Made by a program: the position numbers and the translations under genes
Source of the DNA: Chitinophagaceae bacterium
Lineage (GTDB): Bacteria; Bacteroidota; Bacteroidia; Chitinophagales; Chitinophagaceae
DNA: 16,134 nt
Reading direction: 5' to 3'
NCBI GenBank assembly: GCA_018061385.1
Contig: JAGOUF010000011.1
Span: 1-16,134, forward strand
In this document: positions 1-7,658 of the stretch, one piece after another
Layout: the number at the start of each line of letters is the position of its first letter
Position numbering within the stretch: the stretch's first letter is position 1
The notes under the pieces: model-generated
The model's database searches: none
What the model saw: only the letters and a program-made list of their open reading frames with translations
What the model was told of the DNA's origin: nothing

Positions 1-27
1 ACTCCAATCAATCGCTAATAATGTCAT
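1..27 (-). CDS. Possible start of RseP-type site-2 protease (partial)
   Basis: Reading the minus strand from 27 gives ATG and nine codons, MTLLAIDWS, open to the window edge. In many Bacteroidota dxr is followed by the membrane zinc metalloprotease rseP, and N-termini of this kind (a short stretch ending in IDW before the first membrane helix with HExxH) are what I remember for that family; that memory and the gene order are the only support. The A-rich stretch on the minus strand before the ATG fits a Bacteroidota leader. The alternative is a plus-strand gene ending at TAA 16-18, followed by the short hairpin and T-run at 37-66. Nine codons cannot settle it. Confidence 0.35.
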
Positions 28-36
28 ATCACCTCA

Positions 37-66
37 TCTCAAAAGTGAGACTCTTTTTTATTTTTT
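37..66 (+). terminator. Weak terminator-like hairpin with T-run
   Basis: TCTCA (37-41) and TGAGA (46-50) form a 5-bp stem with an AAAG loop, followed by two T-runs (54-59 and 61-66). On the plus strand this looks like a weak intrinsic terminator for a gene entering from the left. On the minus strand it would be an A-rich leader with a small hairpin in front of the possible rseP start. I cannot choose between the two. Confidence 0.3.
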
Positions 67-75
67 AAATTATGT

Positions 76-128
76 TACCAACTTTTTGGATGTTTATTCA
101 ACAGTTGTTGCGTCGCACCCTTCAACGC
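76..128 (-). repeat. Second copy of the fusA-leader element (degenerate)
   Basis: Positions 97-126 match 3718-3747 at about 25 of 30 bases without gaps. The shared core is GCGTCGCAC followed by CTTCAAC in plus-strand reading. The similarity continues more weakly to the left: ACCAACTTTTT at 77-87 against ACCAGCTTTTG at 3701-3711. The GTTG/CAAC closing arms (104-107 and 123-126) and the 15-base loop length are kept, but the long outer stem of the fusA copy is not clearly formed here. It lies downstream of dxr and upstream of the possible left-edge minus-strand gene, so it may be that gene's leader or a decayed dispersed repeat. Confidence 0.6.
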
Positions 129-207
129 TTTATTCGCTATTCAGCTAAGTTTCAACAGTAAAATTGCTTATGAAAATTTTGCTTGTAAGCATTTTAACAG
201 CACCTTA

Positions 208-1365
208 TCACATTTCAATTAATGTGGCTGCAAAATTTCGAGCCTCGCCATCACATTCATACAATTGCTCCAATGTGGGATTTAGCATAAATGGAATTTT
301 TTGCAAAGTTCTTTCTACCATTTCTGTCATATCTAAAAAACCAATTCTATTTCTTAAAAAAGCATATACTGCAATTTCATTGGCTGCATTTAAAACGCAA
401 GGCATATTACCACCTTGGTGTAAGGCTTCTATCGCCAACGCCAAACTTCTAAAAGTTTTTAAATCGGGTTCTTCAAATGTTAAAGTATCTGGTTTTCTAA
501 AATCATATCTTGGAAAATTGCTTTTCAATCTTTGCGGAAAAGCCATAGCATATTGAATGGGCAATTTCATATCAGGTAAACCCATTTGTGCTTTCACACT
601 TCCATCTTCAAAAACAACCATACTATGTATAATACTTTGTGGATGTACAACTACTTGTATTTGCTCAGGCTGTAAATTAAATAACCATTTGGCTTCAATC
701 ATTTCTAAGCCTTTATTCATCAATGTTGCAGAGTCAATAGTAATTTTTGCACCCATCGACCAGTTGGGATGTTGCAATGCATGATCTCTCTTTACATTCA
801 CCAAGAAGTTGGGCTTTCTTCCTCTAAATGGTCCACCACTTGCAGTTAATACAATTTTTTCAATTTTATTTCTGCCCTCTCCTACCAAACACTGAAAAAT
901 GGCTGAGTGTTCACTATCCACAGGTATAATAGGAACTCTTTTTTCAACGGCTTTTTGCATTACAATTTCGCCAGCAACTACCAATGTTTCTTTATTGGCC
1001 AGTGCAATTGGTTTTGCATTTTCAATGGCTTTTAAAGTGGGCTTTAATCCTGCATATCCAACAATTGCAGCCAACATCATATCGTAACAATCCATACCAG
1101 CAGCTTCTTCAATTGCAGCTTCTCCTGCAAAAACTTTCACATTCGTATGTGCTAAAGCATCTTTTACTTTTTGGTATTTTTTTTCATCGCCAATAACCAC
1201 CAAATTCGGATTGAATTGAATGGCTTGTTGCACCAACAACTCATCATTATTTTGTGCAGTTAATATTTCTGCAGAAAATAAATCTGGATTAGCTGCAATT
1301 ACTTCTAAACATTGCGTACCAATTGAACCAGTAGAACCAAATATTGCTATACGTTTTACACTCAT
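208..1365 (-). CDS. dxr: 1-deoxy-D-xylulose 5-phosphate reductoisomerase
   Basis: Cytoplasmic enzyme that converts DXP to 2-C-methyl-D-erythritol 4-phosphate with NADPH and a divalent metal, the first committed step of the MEP isoprenoid pathway. At 385 residues it is close to the usual ~390-400. The N-terminal Rossmann motif GSTGSIG is at residues 10-16. The metal and substrate residues lie in PVDSEHSAIFQ (D150, E152), HPNWSMG (H199) and MNKGLEMIEA (E221); VVHPQSIIHSM follows. The stop is TGA at 208-210. I chose the ATG at 1365 (MSVKRIAIFG) over an in-frame ATG at 1419 because the extra 18 residues are not family-like and a candidate -7 box (1388-1395) lies between the two. fusA lies upstream but is separated by a terminator, so dxr is probably transcribed on its own. 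Confidence 0.97.
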   Translation of the reverse strand: MSVKRIAIFGSTGSIGTQCLEVIAANPDLFSAEILTAQNNDELLVQQAIQFNPNLVVIGDEKKYQKVKDALAHTNVKVFAGEAAIEEAAGMDCYDMMLAAIVGYAGLKPTLKAIENAKPIALANKETLVVAGEIVMQKAVEKRVPIIPVDSEHSAIFQCLVGEGRNKIEKIVLTASGGPFRGRKPNFLVNVKRDHALQHPNWSMGAKITIDSATLMNKGLEMIEAKWLFNLQPEQIQVVVHPQSIIHSMVVFEDGSVKAQMGLPDMKLPIQYAMAFPQRLKSNFPRYDFRKPDTLTFEEPDLKTFRSLALAIEALHQGGNMPCVLNAANEIAVYAFLRNRIGFLDMTEMVERTLQKIPFMLNPTLEQLYECDGEARNFAATLIEM

Positions 1366-1387
1366 TTTAATGCTTTTGGCAGGTGCG

Positions 1388-1395
1388 TAAAGATA
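1388..1395 (-). promoter_or_regulatory. Candidate dxr -7 box
   Basis: On the minus strand this reads TATCTTTA, one base off the Bacteroidota -7 consensus TAnnTTTG. It sits 22 bases before the ATG at 1365, giving a leader of about 15 nt. No clear TTG -33 box is seen at the usual spacing. It supports the shorter dxr start, since the alternative ATG at 1419 would lie upstream of the promoter. Confidence 0.5.
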
Positions 1396-1443
1396 GGGGA
1401 ATATTATATGCTTGCACACGTTATCAACTATTTATTCAAACCA

Positions 1444-1469
1444 AAAGAGCTACCAAAAGGTAGCTCTTT
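1444..1469 (-). terminator. fusA intrinsic terminator
   Basis: A perfect 11-bp inverted repeat (AAAGAGCTACC / GGTAGCTCTTT) with a 4-base loop lies about 40 bases past the fusA stop and before the dxr promoter. On the minus strand the stem ends in UCUUUU, a short U-tract. It separates fusA from dxr transcription. Confidence 0.8.
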
Positions 1470-1509
1470 AAATATTTAACTTTCTTGCATATCAAGAAAT
1501 AGTAGTTAA

Positions 1510-3660
1510 TTAATCTTCAACCTTCACTTTACCTTTACTCTTTGCAATTACTTCTTCAGCAATATTGTTTGGAGCATTGTTGTAATGTGAAAACTCCATT
1601 GTTGAAGTTGCACGACCAGAAGATAATGAACGTAATTGAGTTACATAACCAAACATTTCACTTAATGGAACTTTAGCTTTAATAACTTGTAAGTTGGCAC
1701 GGCTATCCATACCTTCTAACATACCACGTCTTCTATTTAAGTCGCCTGTAACATCACCCATATACTGGTCTGGTGTTAACACTTCTACTCTCATAATTGG
1801 TTCTAATAAAGTTGGTTTTGCTTTACGTCCTGCTTCTCTAAATGCAGATTTAGCACATAATTCAAAACTCATTGCATCAGAATCCACATCATGATAGCTA
1901 CCATCAAATATTCTTACTTTCATGTTGTTAACTGGATAACCAGCTAATACACCAGATGTCATTGATGTTTCAAATCCTTTTTGAATAGATTGGTGGAATT
2001 CTTTTGGAATAGAACCTCCAAAAATATCATTTACAAATTGGAAATGTTTGCCTTCATTAGCTGCTAACCACTCTTCATCGGCAGGGCCTAAATCAAATTG
2101 AATATCTGCGAATTTACCACGACCACCCGATTGTTTTTTCAACACTTCACGGTGAGTAACAACGTTTCCAAATGCTTCTTTGTAAGCAACCTGTGGAGCA
2201 CCTTGGTTAACTTCTACTTTAAATTCACGACGCATACGATCGATGATAATTTCTAAGTGAAGTTCACCCATACCACGTAAAATGGTTTGGCCAGTATCTT
2301 CATCAGTATTTACTCTTAAAGTAGGATCTTCTTCAACCAATTTAGCAATTGCCATACCCATTTTGTCAACGTCTGCTTGAGTTTTAGGCTCAACAGCAAT
2401 GGCAATAACTGGTTCTGGAATAAACATATTCTCTAAAGTGATAGGATGTTTCTCATCGCATAAAGTATCACCAGTTTTAATTTCTTTAAAACCTACTGCT
2501 GCTGCAATATCTCCAGCTTCAATAAAATCAACTGGATTTTGTTTATTAGCAAACATTTTCATGATACGGCTGATACGCTCTTTTTTACCACTTCTTACAT
2601 TTAATACATAAGAACCAGCATCTAAGTGACCAGAATAGCAACGGAAGAAAGCCAAACGACCAACGAAAGGATCGGTCATAATTTTAAAAGCCAAAGCTGC
2701 AAATGGTTCTTTTGCATCTGGTTTACGGTAAACTGTTTCACCAGTATCAGGGTTAATACCTTCTGTATCATCTACATCAACAGGAGAAGGCAGGTAACGA
2801 CAAACTGCATCTAAAGCAGTTTGCACACCTTTGTTCTTAAATGAAGAACCACACATCATTGGCACAATGCTTAAATCGATACAAGCCTTACGGATTGCTT
2901 CGTGCATTTCATCTTCAGTAATGCTATTTGGATCATCAAAGAATTTCTCCATCAATGTATCATCGTATTCAGCAACTGCTTCAACTAATTTAGCTCTCCA
3001 CTCATTGGCTTCTTCTACCATATCAGCCGGTACATCAATTTCGTCAAAAGTCATACCTTCAGTTTCCATATGCCAAATAATACCTTTCATTTTAATAAGG
3101 TCAACAACTCCAGTAAAATTATCTTCAGCACCAATTGGCAACTGTAAAGGCACAGCATTAGCACCCAACATTTCTTTTACTTGGTTAACCACCATTAAAA
3201 AGTCGGCACCAGAACGATCCATTTTGTTAACAAAACCAATTCTTGGTACTTTATAACGGTTAGCTTGACGCCAAACAGTTTCAGATTGAGGTTCAACACC
3301 ATCAACTGCACTAAATAAAGCAATCAAACCATCTAATACTCTCATACTACGTTCTACTTCTACAGTAAAGTCAACGTGACCTGGAGTATCAATAATATTA
3401 AAATAGTAGCTTTTTGTGTTTGCATCAGCTACACCTTTAACAGTAGGGAATTTCCACTGACAGCTAACAGCTGCAGAAGTAATGGTAATACCTCTTTCTT
3501 TTTCCTGTTCCATCCAGTCTGTAGTTGCTGCACCATCATGTACTTCTCCAATTTTATGGATCATACCAGTGTAGCGTAAAATACGCTCTGTAGTGGTGGT
3601 TTTGCCAGCATCAATATGAGCAGCAATACCAAAGTTGCGTTGAAATTTCAAATCGGCCAT
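1510..3660 (-). CDS. fusA: Translation elongation factor G (EF-G)
   Basis: Ribosomal translocase GTPase, 716 residues, full length for bacterial EF-G. GTPase motifs in order: G1 AHIDAGKT (14-21), G2 around RGITIT (57-62), G3 DTPGHVD (91-97) with the catalytic His95, and G4 NKMD (145-148). The rest runs through the usual domains to the typical end of domain V. The start [17 protein letters not shown] is the normal EF-G start. The gene is alone: upstream lies an SDR gene on the same strand 247 bases away, downstream a terminator and dxr. The rpsL-rpsG-fusA neighbours of a str operon are absent, so this is either a relocated single gene or a second copy. It has its own TACCTTTG promoter and a structured leader. 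Confidence 0.98.
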   Translation of the reverse strand: MADLKFQRNFGIAAHIDAGKTTTTERILRYTGMIHKIGEVHDGAATTDWMEQEKERGITITSAAVSCQWKFPTVKGVADANTKSYYFNIIDTPGHVDFTVEVERSMRVLDGLIALFSAVDGVEPQSETVWRQANRYKVPRIGFVNKMDRSGADFLMVVNQVKEMLGANAVPLQLPIGAEDNFTGVVDLIKMKGIIWHMETEGMTFDEIDVPADMVEEANEWRAKLVEAVAEYDDTLMEKFFDDPNSITEDEMHEAIRKACIDLSIVPMMCGSSFKNKGVQTALDAVCRYLPSPVDVDDTEGINPDTGETVYRKPDAKEPFAALAFKIMTDPFVGRLAFFRCYSGHLDAGSYVLNVRSGKKERISRIMKMFANKQNPVDFIEAGDIAAAVGFKEIKTGDTLCDEKHPITLENMFIPEPVIAIAVEPKTQADVDKMGMAIAKLVEEDPTLRVNTDEDTGQTILRGMGELHLEIIIDRMRREFKVEVNQGAPQVAYKEAFGNVVTHREVLKKQSGGRGKFADIQFDLGPADEEWLAANEGKHFQFVNDIFGGSIPKEFHQSIQKGFETSMTSGVLAGYPVNNMKVRIFDGSYHDVDSDAMSFELCAKSAFREAGRKAKPTLLEPIMRVEVLTPDQYMGDVTGDLNRRRGMLEGMDSRANLQVIKAKVPLSEMFGYVTQLRSLSSGRATSTMEFSHYNNAPNNIAEEVIAKSKGKVKVED

Positions 3661-3698
3661 AACGCTTGTATTTGTTTTTAAATTTTTAGTTTTTGGGT

Positions 3699-3765
3699 GA
3701 CCAGCTTTTGTTCATTTATCAGCTGTTGTGGCGTCGCACACTTCAACAGCAGAAAAGCACTGGTC
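3699..3765 (-). promoter_or_regulatory. Structured fusA mRNA leader (long hairpin)
   Basis: The stretch folds on itself. The outer stem is GACCAG (3699-3704) with CTGGTC (3760-3765), continued by CTTTT (3705-3709) with AAAAG (3753-3757) across a 2-base bulge. After an asymmetric internal loop comes an inner stem, GCTGTTG (3722-3728) with CAACAGC (3744-3750). The 15-base apical loop (3729-3743) carries GCGTCGCAC, which also occurs at 111-119. The hairpin begins a few bases after the predicted transcription start and ends 38 bases before the fusA ATG. That position suggests post-transcriptional control of EF-G or mRNA stabilisation; the role is inferred. Confidence 0.65.
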
Positions 3766-3779
3766 TTTTTTTCGAGCCG

Positions 3780-3787
3780 CAAAGGTA
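3780..3787 (-). promoter_or_regulatory. fusA promoter, -7 box TACCTTTG
   Basis: On the minus strand this is a full match to TAnnTTTG followed by C. Transcription would start near 3773, giving a leader of about 113 nt that holds the hairpin at 3699-3765. A TTG -33 box at the ideal spacing is not seen. Confidence 0.65.
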
Positions 3788-3905
3788 GGGGTTTACCAAT
3801 TCGATTATTAAATTAGTACAATTAATTTAACTCGTTTCCCTTAAAATGTGTTCAACCATGTGGAAAGCCTTTGAAATTCAATCTAAAAAAGCTCCTTTTT
3901 CTCCA

Positions 3906-3924
3906 TTTTAAGAAAAACTTAAAA
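3906..3924 (-). other. Small hairpin over the SDR stop codon
   Basis: TTTTAAG (3906-3912) and CTTAAAA (3918-3924) form a 7-bp AT-rich stem with a 5-base loop that includes the TAA stop of the SDR gene. No U-tract follows directly, so it is at best a weak terminator or an mRNA end stabiliser. Confidence 0.3.
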
Positions 3925-4789
3925 TTATACCAGTGGAAAAATCTGTTGGTGCATATCCCAACACATCAATTGAGTGATCAATTTTTAAACCAGAACGTTG
4001 AGCTCTTTTAACAGGTTCTGGAAAAGTTGCTGAATTAACTGGAGTAATTAACTCATCGTTTAATTGCAATTGTTTACAAACTGCCAAAGCCATTTGATAA
4101 GGTGATACAATATCTTTTCCTGCCAAATGAAATGCACCTTGCTGCTTTTGATTTATGATAGCTTCTATGCCTTTACATATATCAATTACATAAGTGGGTG
4201 TTCTTCTTTGATCATTTACTACTTTAATGGGTTTATTTTGTTCAAGATTGTTTTTTACCCAATGTAAAAAGCTGGGTCTCATGCCTTCCAAAACTTTTCC
4301 ATAAATAAATACAGGACGAACAATGGCATATTCTTTTGAATTTGCCTTTACATATTCTTCTGCTTGCAATTTACTTTCACCATAAAAATTAAGAGGTTCA
4401 GGCATTGCGTCAACTGCATGTGGACCATCTTCTCCAAAAATAAAGTCAGTTGAAATATAAATGAGCTTTGCTCCAATAATATTGGCTGCTTCAGCAATAA
4501 ATTTTGTTGCAATTACATTGTGTAAAATACAAGCAGCTTTATCGTTTTCACATTCATCTGGTTTACTCATTGCAGCTGTGTGCACAATAATATTGGGTTG
4601 ATGCTTTTGTAATGCATTCATTACGTCGGCCTCATTGGTTAAATCTAAACTTTCGTATTGTAGTTCATTCAATAGTTTATTTCGATTTAAACCTCTGTTG
4701 GTGGACACAACATTAAAACCCTGTTGTTGAAGATATATGGTTAAATGTTGACCCAAAAAACCATTTGCCCCAGTAATTAAAACTTTCAT
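3908..4789 (-). CDS. RmlD-like NAD(P)-dependent sugar-nucleotide reductase (extended SDR)
   Basis: Extended short-chain dehydrogenase of the RmlD substrate-binding type, 293 residues, normal for the family. The Rossmann motif is GANGFLG (7-13), the conserved STDFIFG follows at 113-119 (STDYVF in RmlD), and the catalytic pair is Tyr136 and Lys140 in FYGESK. VNDQRRTPTYV matches the C-terminal substrate region of dTDP-4-dehydrorhamnose reductases. No rmlA, rmlB or rmlC gene is nearby, so the substrate, a nucleotide sugar or another small molecule, is not established. It is transcribed away from pfkA, and the shared 259-base region should carry its promoter. Fold assignment is firm, substrate open. 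Confidence 0.85.
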   Translation of the reverse strand: MKVLITGANGFLGQHLTIYLQQQGFNVVSTNRGLNRNKLLNELQYESLDLTNEADVMNALQKHQPNIIVHTAAMSKPDECENDKAACILHNVIATKFIAEAANIIGAKLIYISTDFIFGEDGPHAVDAMPEPLNFYGESKLQAEEYVKANSKEYAIVRPVFIYGKVLEGMRPSFLHWVKNNLEQNKPIKVVNDQRRTPTYVIDICKGIEAIINQKQQGAFHLAGKDIVSPYQMALAVCKQLQLNDELITPVNSATFPEPVKRAQRSGLKIDHSIDVLGYAPTDFSTGIILSFS

Positions 4790-4855
4790 ACTTAAAATTT
4801 AGTTGGGCAAATTACCTACTTATTAACAAAAATAGATGTGTATATTCTTATAAAG

Positions 4856-4881
4856 TTGAAATTTTGAAACACTTATCTTCG
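4856..4881 (+). promoter_or_regulatory. Candidate pfkA promoter
   Basis: TTG at 4856-4858 and TATCTTCG at 4874-4881 (one mismatch to TAnnTTTG) are separated by 15 bases, shorter than the usual 19 or so. Transcription would start near 4888, inside the palindrome described next, leaving a 160-nt leader to the pfkA ATG. Confidence 0.4.
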
Positions 4882-4887
4882 CCATTC

Positions 4888-4902
4888 GTGTATTTTATAC
4901 AC
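4888..4902. promoter_or_regulatory. Palindrome at the predicted pfkA transcription start
   Basis: GTGTAT-TTT-ATACAC is a perfect 6-bp inverted repeat with a 3-base centre. It lies directly after the candidate -7 box, in the divergent region between the SDR gene and pfkA, where a repressor would act. No regulator gene is adjacent, so the binding factor is unknown. Confidence 0.4.
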
Positions 4903-4970
4903 ATTTATTAACATGTTGTTTTGTTAGGTAAATTCAAATGATTAATATTGACAGTTGAAAAGCTGAATTT

Positions 4971-5021
4971 ACAAACTAACGTTTGTTATTAAACTACTGA
5001 TAATCATACAGTAATAACAAA
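4971..5021 (+). promoter_or_regulatory. Inverted repeats in the pfkA leader
   Basis: Two alternative structures share bases. ACAAAC (4971-4976) can pair with GTTTGT (4981-4986). TTTGTTATTA (4982-4991) can instead pair with TAATAACAAA (5012-5021), extended by CTG (4997-4999) with CAG (5009-5011) across a 5-base bulge. The stretch ends 27 bases before the ATG. Two mutually exclusive folds could be a control device, but both are AT-rich and could be chance. Confidence 0.35.
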
Positions 5022-5048
5022 TTAAAATAGCTGAAAAAACTATAAAAA

Positions 5049-6032
5049 ATGGAAAAAAAAGTAAGCAATATTGCTGTACTTACATCAGGTGGGGATAGCC
5101 CAGGAATGAATGCAGCAGTTAGAGCTGTTGTAAGAACTGGCATTTATCATGGCTTGGGAGTTTATGGAGTGATGAGAGGCTATGCAGGAATGATAGAAGA
5201 TGATATTAAAGAAATGGATGGACGAAGCGTTGCAAATATTATTCAACGTGGAGGTACCATTCTTAAAACTGCAAGAAGTAAAGAGTTTTTAGAATTTGCA
5301 GGTAGAGAAAAAGCCTATTACAATCTTAAAAAAAGAAACATCAATGGCATTATTGTAATAGGTGGAGACGGAAGCTTTAAAGGTGCTCAAAAGTTTAGTA
5401 ACGAGTTTGACATTCCTTGTATTGGTTTACCAGGTACTATAGATAAAGACATTGCAGGTAGCGATACAACTATAGGCTTTGACACAGCTGTTAATACTGC
5501 AGTACAAGCAATAGATAAAATTCGTGATACGATGGATGCACACGATAGGCTTTTTATTGTAGAAGTAATGGGGCGTGATGCAGGTTATATTGCTTTACAC
5601 AGTGGCATTGCAACGGGTGCAGAAAACATTTTAATACCCGAAACAAAAACCGATATGGAAGGCATTATTTTATCATTAACAGAAAAAGAAAAAAGAAAAA
5701 AACTTGTAAATTTAATTGTAGTGGCCGAAGGTGATGATTTTGGCGGTGCAGAGCAAGTAGCAAAAATTATTAGAAACAGAATTGCTACTGCCGATGTTAG
5801 AGTTTGTGTTTTAGGACACATTCAAAGAGGTGGTTCTCCATCATGTTCAGATAGACTGGTAGCAAGCCATATGGGCTATTATGCAGTTGAAAGTTTACTA
5901 ATTGGAAGAAACAATGTAATGGTTGGCGTAATTAACAACAAAATTCATTACACACCATTGGATAAAGCTGTAAAAGAGAAACAAAAAATAGGGCAAGAAT
6001 GGATGAAGATTGTAAAAATTCTTGCATCTTAA
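5049..6032 (+). CDS. pfkA: 6-phosphofructokinase (ATP type)
   Basis: Cytoplasmic enzyme phosphorylating fructose 6-phosphate to fructose 1,6-bisphosphate, the committing step of glycolysis. At 327 residues it matches the ~320-residue bacterial PfkA. The ATP site is GGDSPGMNAA (from residue 14) and GGDGS (105-109); Gly108 after the Asp is the ATP-type residue, where pyrophosphate-dependent enzymes carry Asp. The active-site loop reads PGTIDKD (128-134) with catalytic Asp132 and metal Asp134, but Lys133 replaces the usual Asn of TIDND. VEVMGRDAGYIA and the FGGAEQVAK effector/substrate region follow, then GHIQRGGSPSCSDR. pyk follows 34 bases later on the same strand, so the two probably share a transcript. 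Confidence 0.96.
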   Translation: MEKKVSNIAVLTSGGDSPGMNAAVRAVVRTGIYHGLGVYGVMRGYAGMIEDDIKEMDGRSVANIIQRGGTILKTARSKEFLEFAGREKAYYNLKKRNINGIIVIGGDGSFKGAQKFSNEFDIPCIGLPGTIDKDIAGSDTTIGFDTAVNTAVQAIDKIRDTMDAHDRLFIVEVMGRDAGYIALHSGIATGAENILIPETKTDMEGIILSLTEKEKRKKLVNLIVVAEGDDFGGAEQVAKIIRNRIATADVRVCVLGHIQRGGSPSCSDRLVASHMGYYAVESLLIGRNNVMVGVINNKIHYTPLDKAVKEKQKIGQEWMKIVKILAS

Positions 6033-6066
6033 TCAATCATAAAATATTTTCAACAAATAAAAGTAT

Positions 6067-7557
6067 ATGAGTAAAAACATCGGTAAATATTTGCACAAAG
6101 AAATGAACAAAGAAGCTGGTCTTAAACATATAGCACACAGAACAAAGGTTGTTGCAACAGTTGGTCCAGCATGCGACACGTATGAAAAATTATTAGAATT
6201 GGTAAATGCTGGCGTAAACGTATTTCGTTTAAATTTTTCGCATGGCGATCATGCTGGTAAAGCTCAAATTATTGAGCATGTTCGTAACATCAATTTAACA
6301 CAACCCTTCAATATTTCCATACTTGCCGATTTGCAAGGCCCTAAACTTCGTGTAGGCGAAATAGAAAACAATTATTTAGAAGTAAAAGTTGGGGACATAC
6401 TCACATTTACCAATGAAAAATGCGTAGGTACTTTAGAAAAAATATATGTTAGCTATCCAAACTTAGCAGATGATGTAAAACTTGGAAATATTATTTTAAT
6501 TGATGATGGTAAAATTGAAGTAAAAGTTACAGATATTACAAAAGAGAAAGACGTAAAAGTAATGGTTACTTTAGGTGGCGTAATTTCTTCTAAAAAAGGA
6601 ATTAATTTACCCGATACAAAAATTTCTTTACCTGCTTTAACCGAAAAAGATTTAGCCGATTTAGAATTTATAATTGAACAAAAATGCGATTGGGTTGCAT
6701 TAAGCTTTGTACGTAGTGTAAAAGATATTGTGATTTTGAGAAGTAAACTCATAGAGAAAAAAAGCAAAACAAAAATTATTGCAAAAATTGAAAAGCCCGA
6801 AGCATTAGTAAATATTAGAGATATTATTGTAGAGAGTGATGCTATTATGATTGCTCGTGGCGATTTAGGAGTTGAACTTCCTGTTGAACAAATACCATTA
6901 ATTCAACGAGAATTAATTAGAAAATGTATTCATCGTGCAAAACCTGTAATTGTGGCAACACAAATGATGGAAAGTATGATGGATAGAGCAAAACCAAACA
7001 GAAGTGAAATTACCGACGTTGCCAATGCTGTTTTAGAAGGAGCTGATGCTGTTATGCTCAGTGGAGAAACTGCTGCTGGCAATCATCCTACATTGGTAGT
7101 AGAAACTATGTGTAAAATTATTCGTCAAGTTGAACAAACAGAATATCGTTACAACAGGGAACAAGATTTAATGCCACAAGCTCACTCTCCTTCTTTCTTT
7201 AGTGATGCCATTTGTTACAATGCTTGTAAAATTGCTCGTGACGTAAATGCTGAAGCATTAATTGGCATGACGCAAAGTGGTTATACTGCATTTATGTTAA
7301 GTAGTTTTAGACCAAAATCACCTCTATTCATTTTTTCAAAAGAACGTACATTAATCAATCAATTGAGTCTAAGCTGGGGCGTTAGAGCTTTTTATTATGA
7401 TGAAGAAGAAAGTGTAGATGATATTGTTACCGATCAAATTAATATTCTAAAAGAAAGAGGATTTTTAAAATCAGAAGATGTAGTCATAAATACAGGTAGT
7501 ACTCCAGTTCATTTACATTTACCTACCAATATGATTAAGATTACAAAAGTTGAATAA
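6067..7557 (+). CDS. pyk: Pyruvate kinase
   Basis: Transfers phosphate from phosphoenolpyruvate to ADP, the last glycolytic step. 496 residues. An N-terminal tail of about 25 residues precedes RTKVVATVGPACD. Substrate and K+ site: FRLNFSHG (53-60). ADLQGPKLRVGE (87-98) leads into the B domain. The signature is AKIEKPEA (239-246) with catalytic Lys240; Mg/PEP ligands lie in ARGDLGVELP (263-272), and ATQMMESM and VMLSGETAAG follow. The C-terminal domain runs from about residue 365 to the end. It is 34 bases after pfkA and closed by a terminator 20 bases past its stop, so pfkA-pyk looks like a two-gene glycolytic operon. A start at Met13 is possible but ATG 6067 fits the spacing. Confidence 0.97.
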   Translation: MSKNIGKYLHKEMNKEAGLKHIAHRTKVVATVGPACDTYEKLLELVNAGVNVFRLNFSHGDHAGKAQIIEHVRNINLTQPFNISILADLQGPKLRVGEIENNYLEVKVGDILTFTNEKCVGTLEKIYVSYPNLADDVKLGNIILIDDGKIEVKVTDITKEKDVKVMVTLGGVISSKKGINLPDTKISLPALTEKDLADLEFIIEQKCDWVALSFVRSVKDIVILRSKLIEKKSKTKIIAKIEKPEALVNIRDIIVESDAIMIARGDLGVELPVEQIPLIQRELIRKCIHRAKPVIVATQMMESMMDRAKPNRSEITDVANAVLEGADAVMLSGETAAGNHPTLVVETMCKIIRQVEQTEYRYNREQDLMPQAHSPSFFSDAICYNACKIARDVNAEALIGMTQSGYTAFMLSSFRPKSPLFIFSKERTLINQLSLSWGVRAFYYDEEESVDDIVTDQINILKERGFLKSEDVVINTGSTPVHLHLPTNMIKITKVE

Positions 7558-7576
7558 GCACATTTTAAGCTACTTA

Positions 7577-7610
7577 AAAAAAGTTTCGATAGCAATGTCG
7601 GAACTTTTTT
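7577..7610 (+). terminator. pyk intrinsic terminator
   Basis: The left arm AAAAAAGTTTCGA (7577-7589) pairs with TCGGAACTTTTTT (7598-7610) around an 8-base loop, with one G-U pair, and ends in six T. It lies 20 bases after the pyk stop. The symmetric A- and T-runs mean it could also work on the minus strand. Confidence 0.88.
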
Positions 7611-7645
7611 ATTGCATTTACTTTCAAACTTTTTCTGCTAATACT

Positions 7646-7653
7646 TATCTTGC
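7646..7653 (+). promoter_or_regulatory. GT2 promoter, -7 box abutting the start codon
   Basis: TATCTTGC differs from TAnnTTTG by one missing T and ends 5 bases before the ATG at 7659. TTTC at 7622-7625 lies 20 bases upstream at the -33 position. The transcript would start at or next to the ATG, so the mRNA would be nearly leaderless. This rules out the in-frame TTG at 7650, which is part of the box. Confidence 0.55.
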
Positions 7654-7658
7654 AACCA

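Noticed and set aside
164..1196. Several plus-strand frames across dxr, and similar antisense frames across fusA, pyk and the glycosyltransferases
   Set aside because: They lie antisense to well-identified genes, have no recognisable protein content and follow from codon bias of the real strand.
1366..1419. Longer dxr with start at 1419
   Set aside because: The added 18 residues do not resemble Dxr, the ATG at 1365 gives a normal N-terminus, and the candidate -7 box lies between the two starts.
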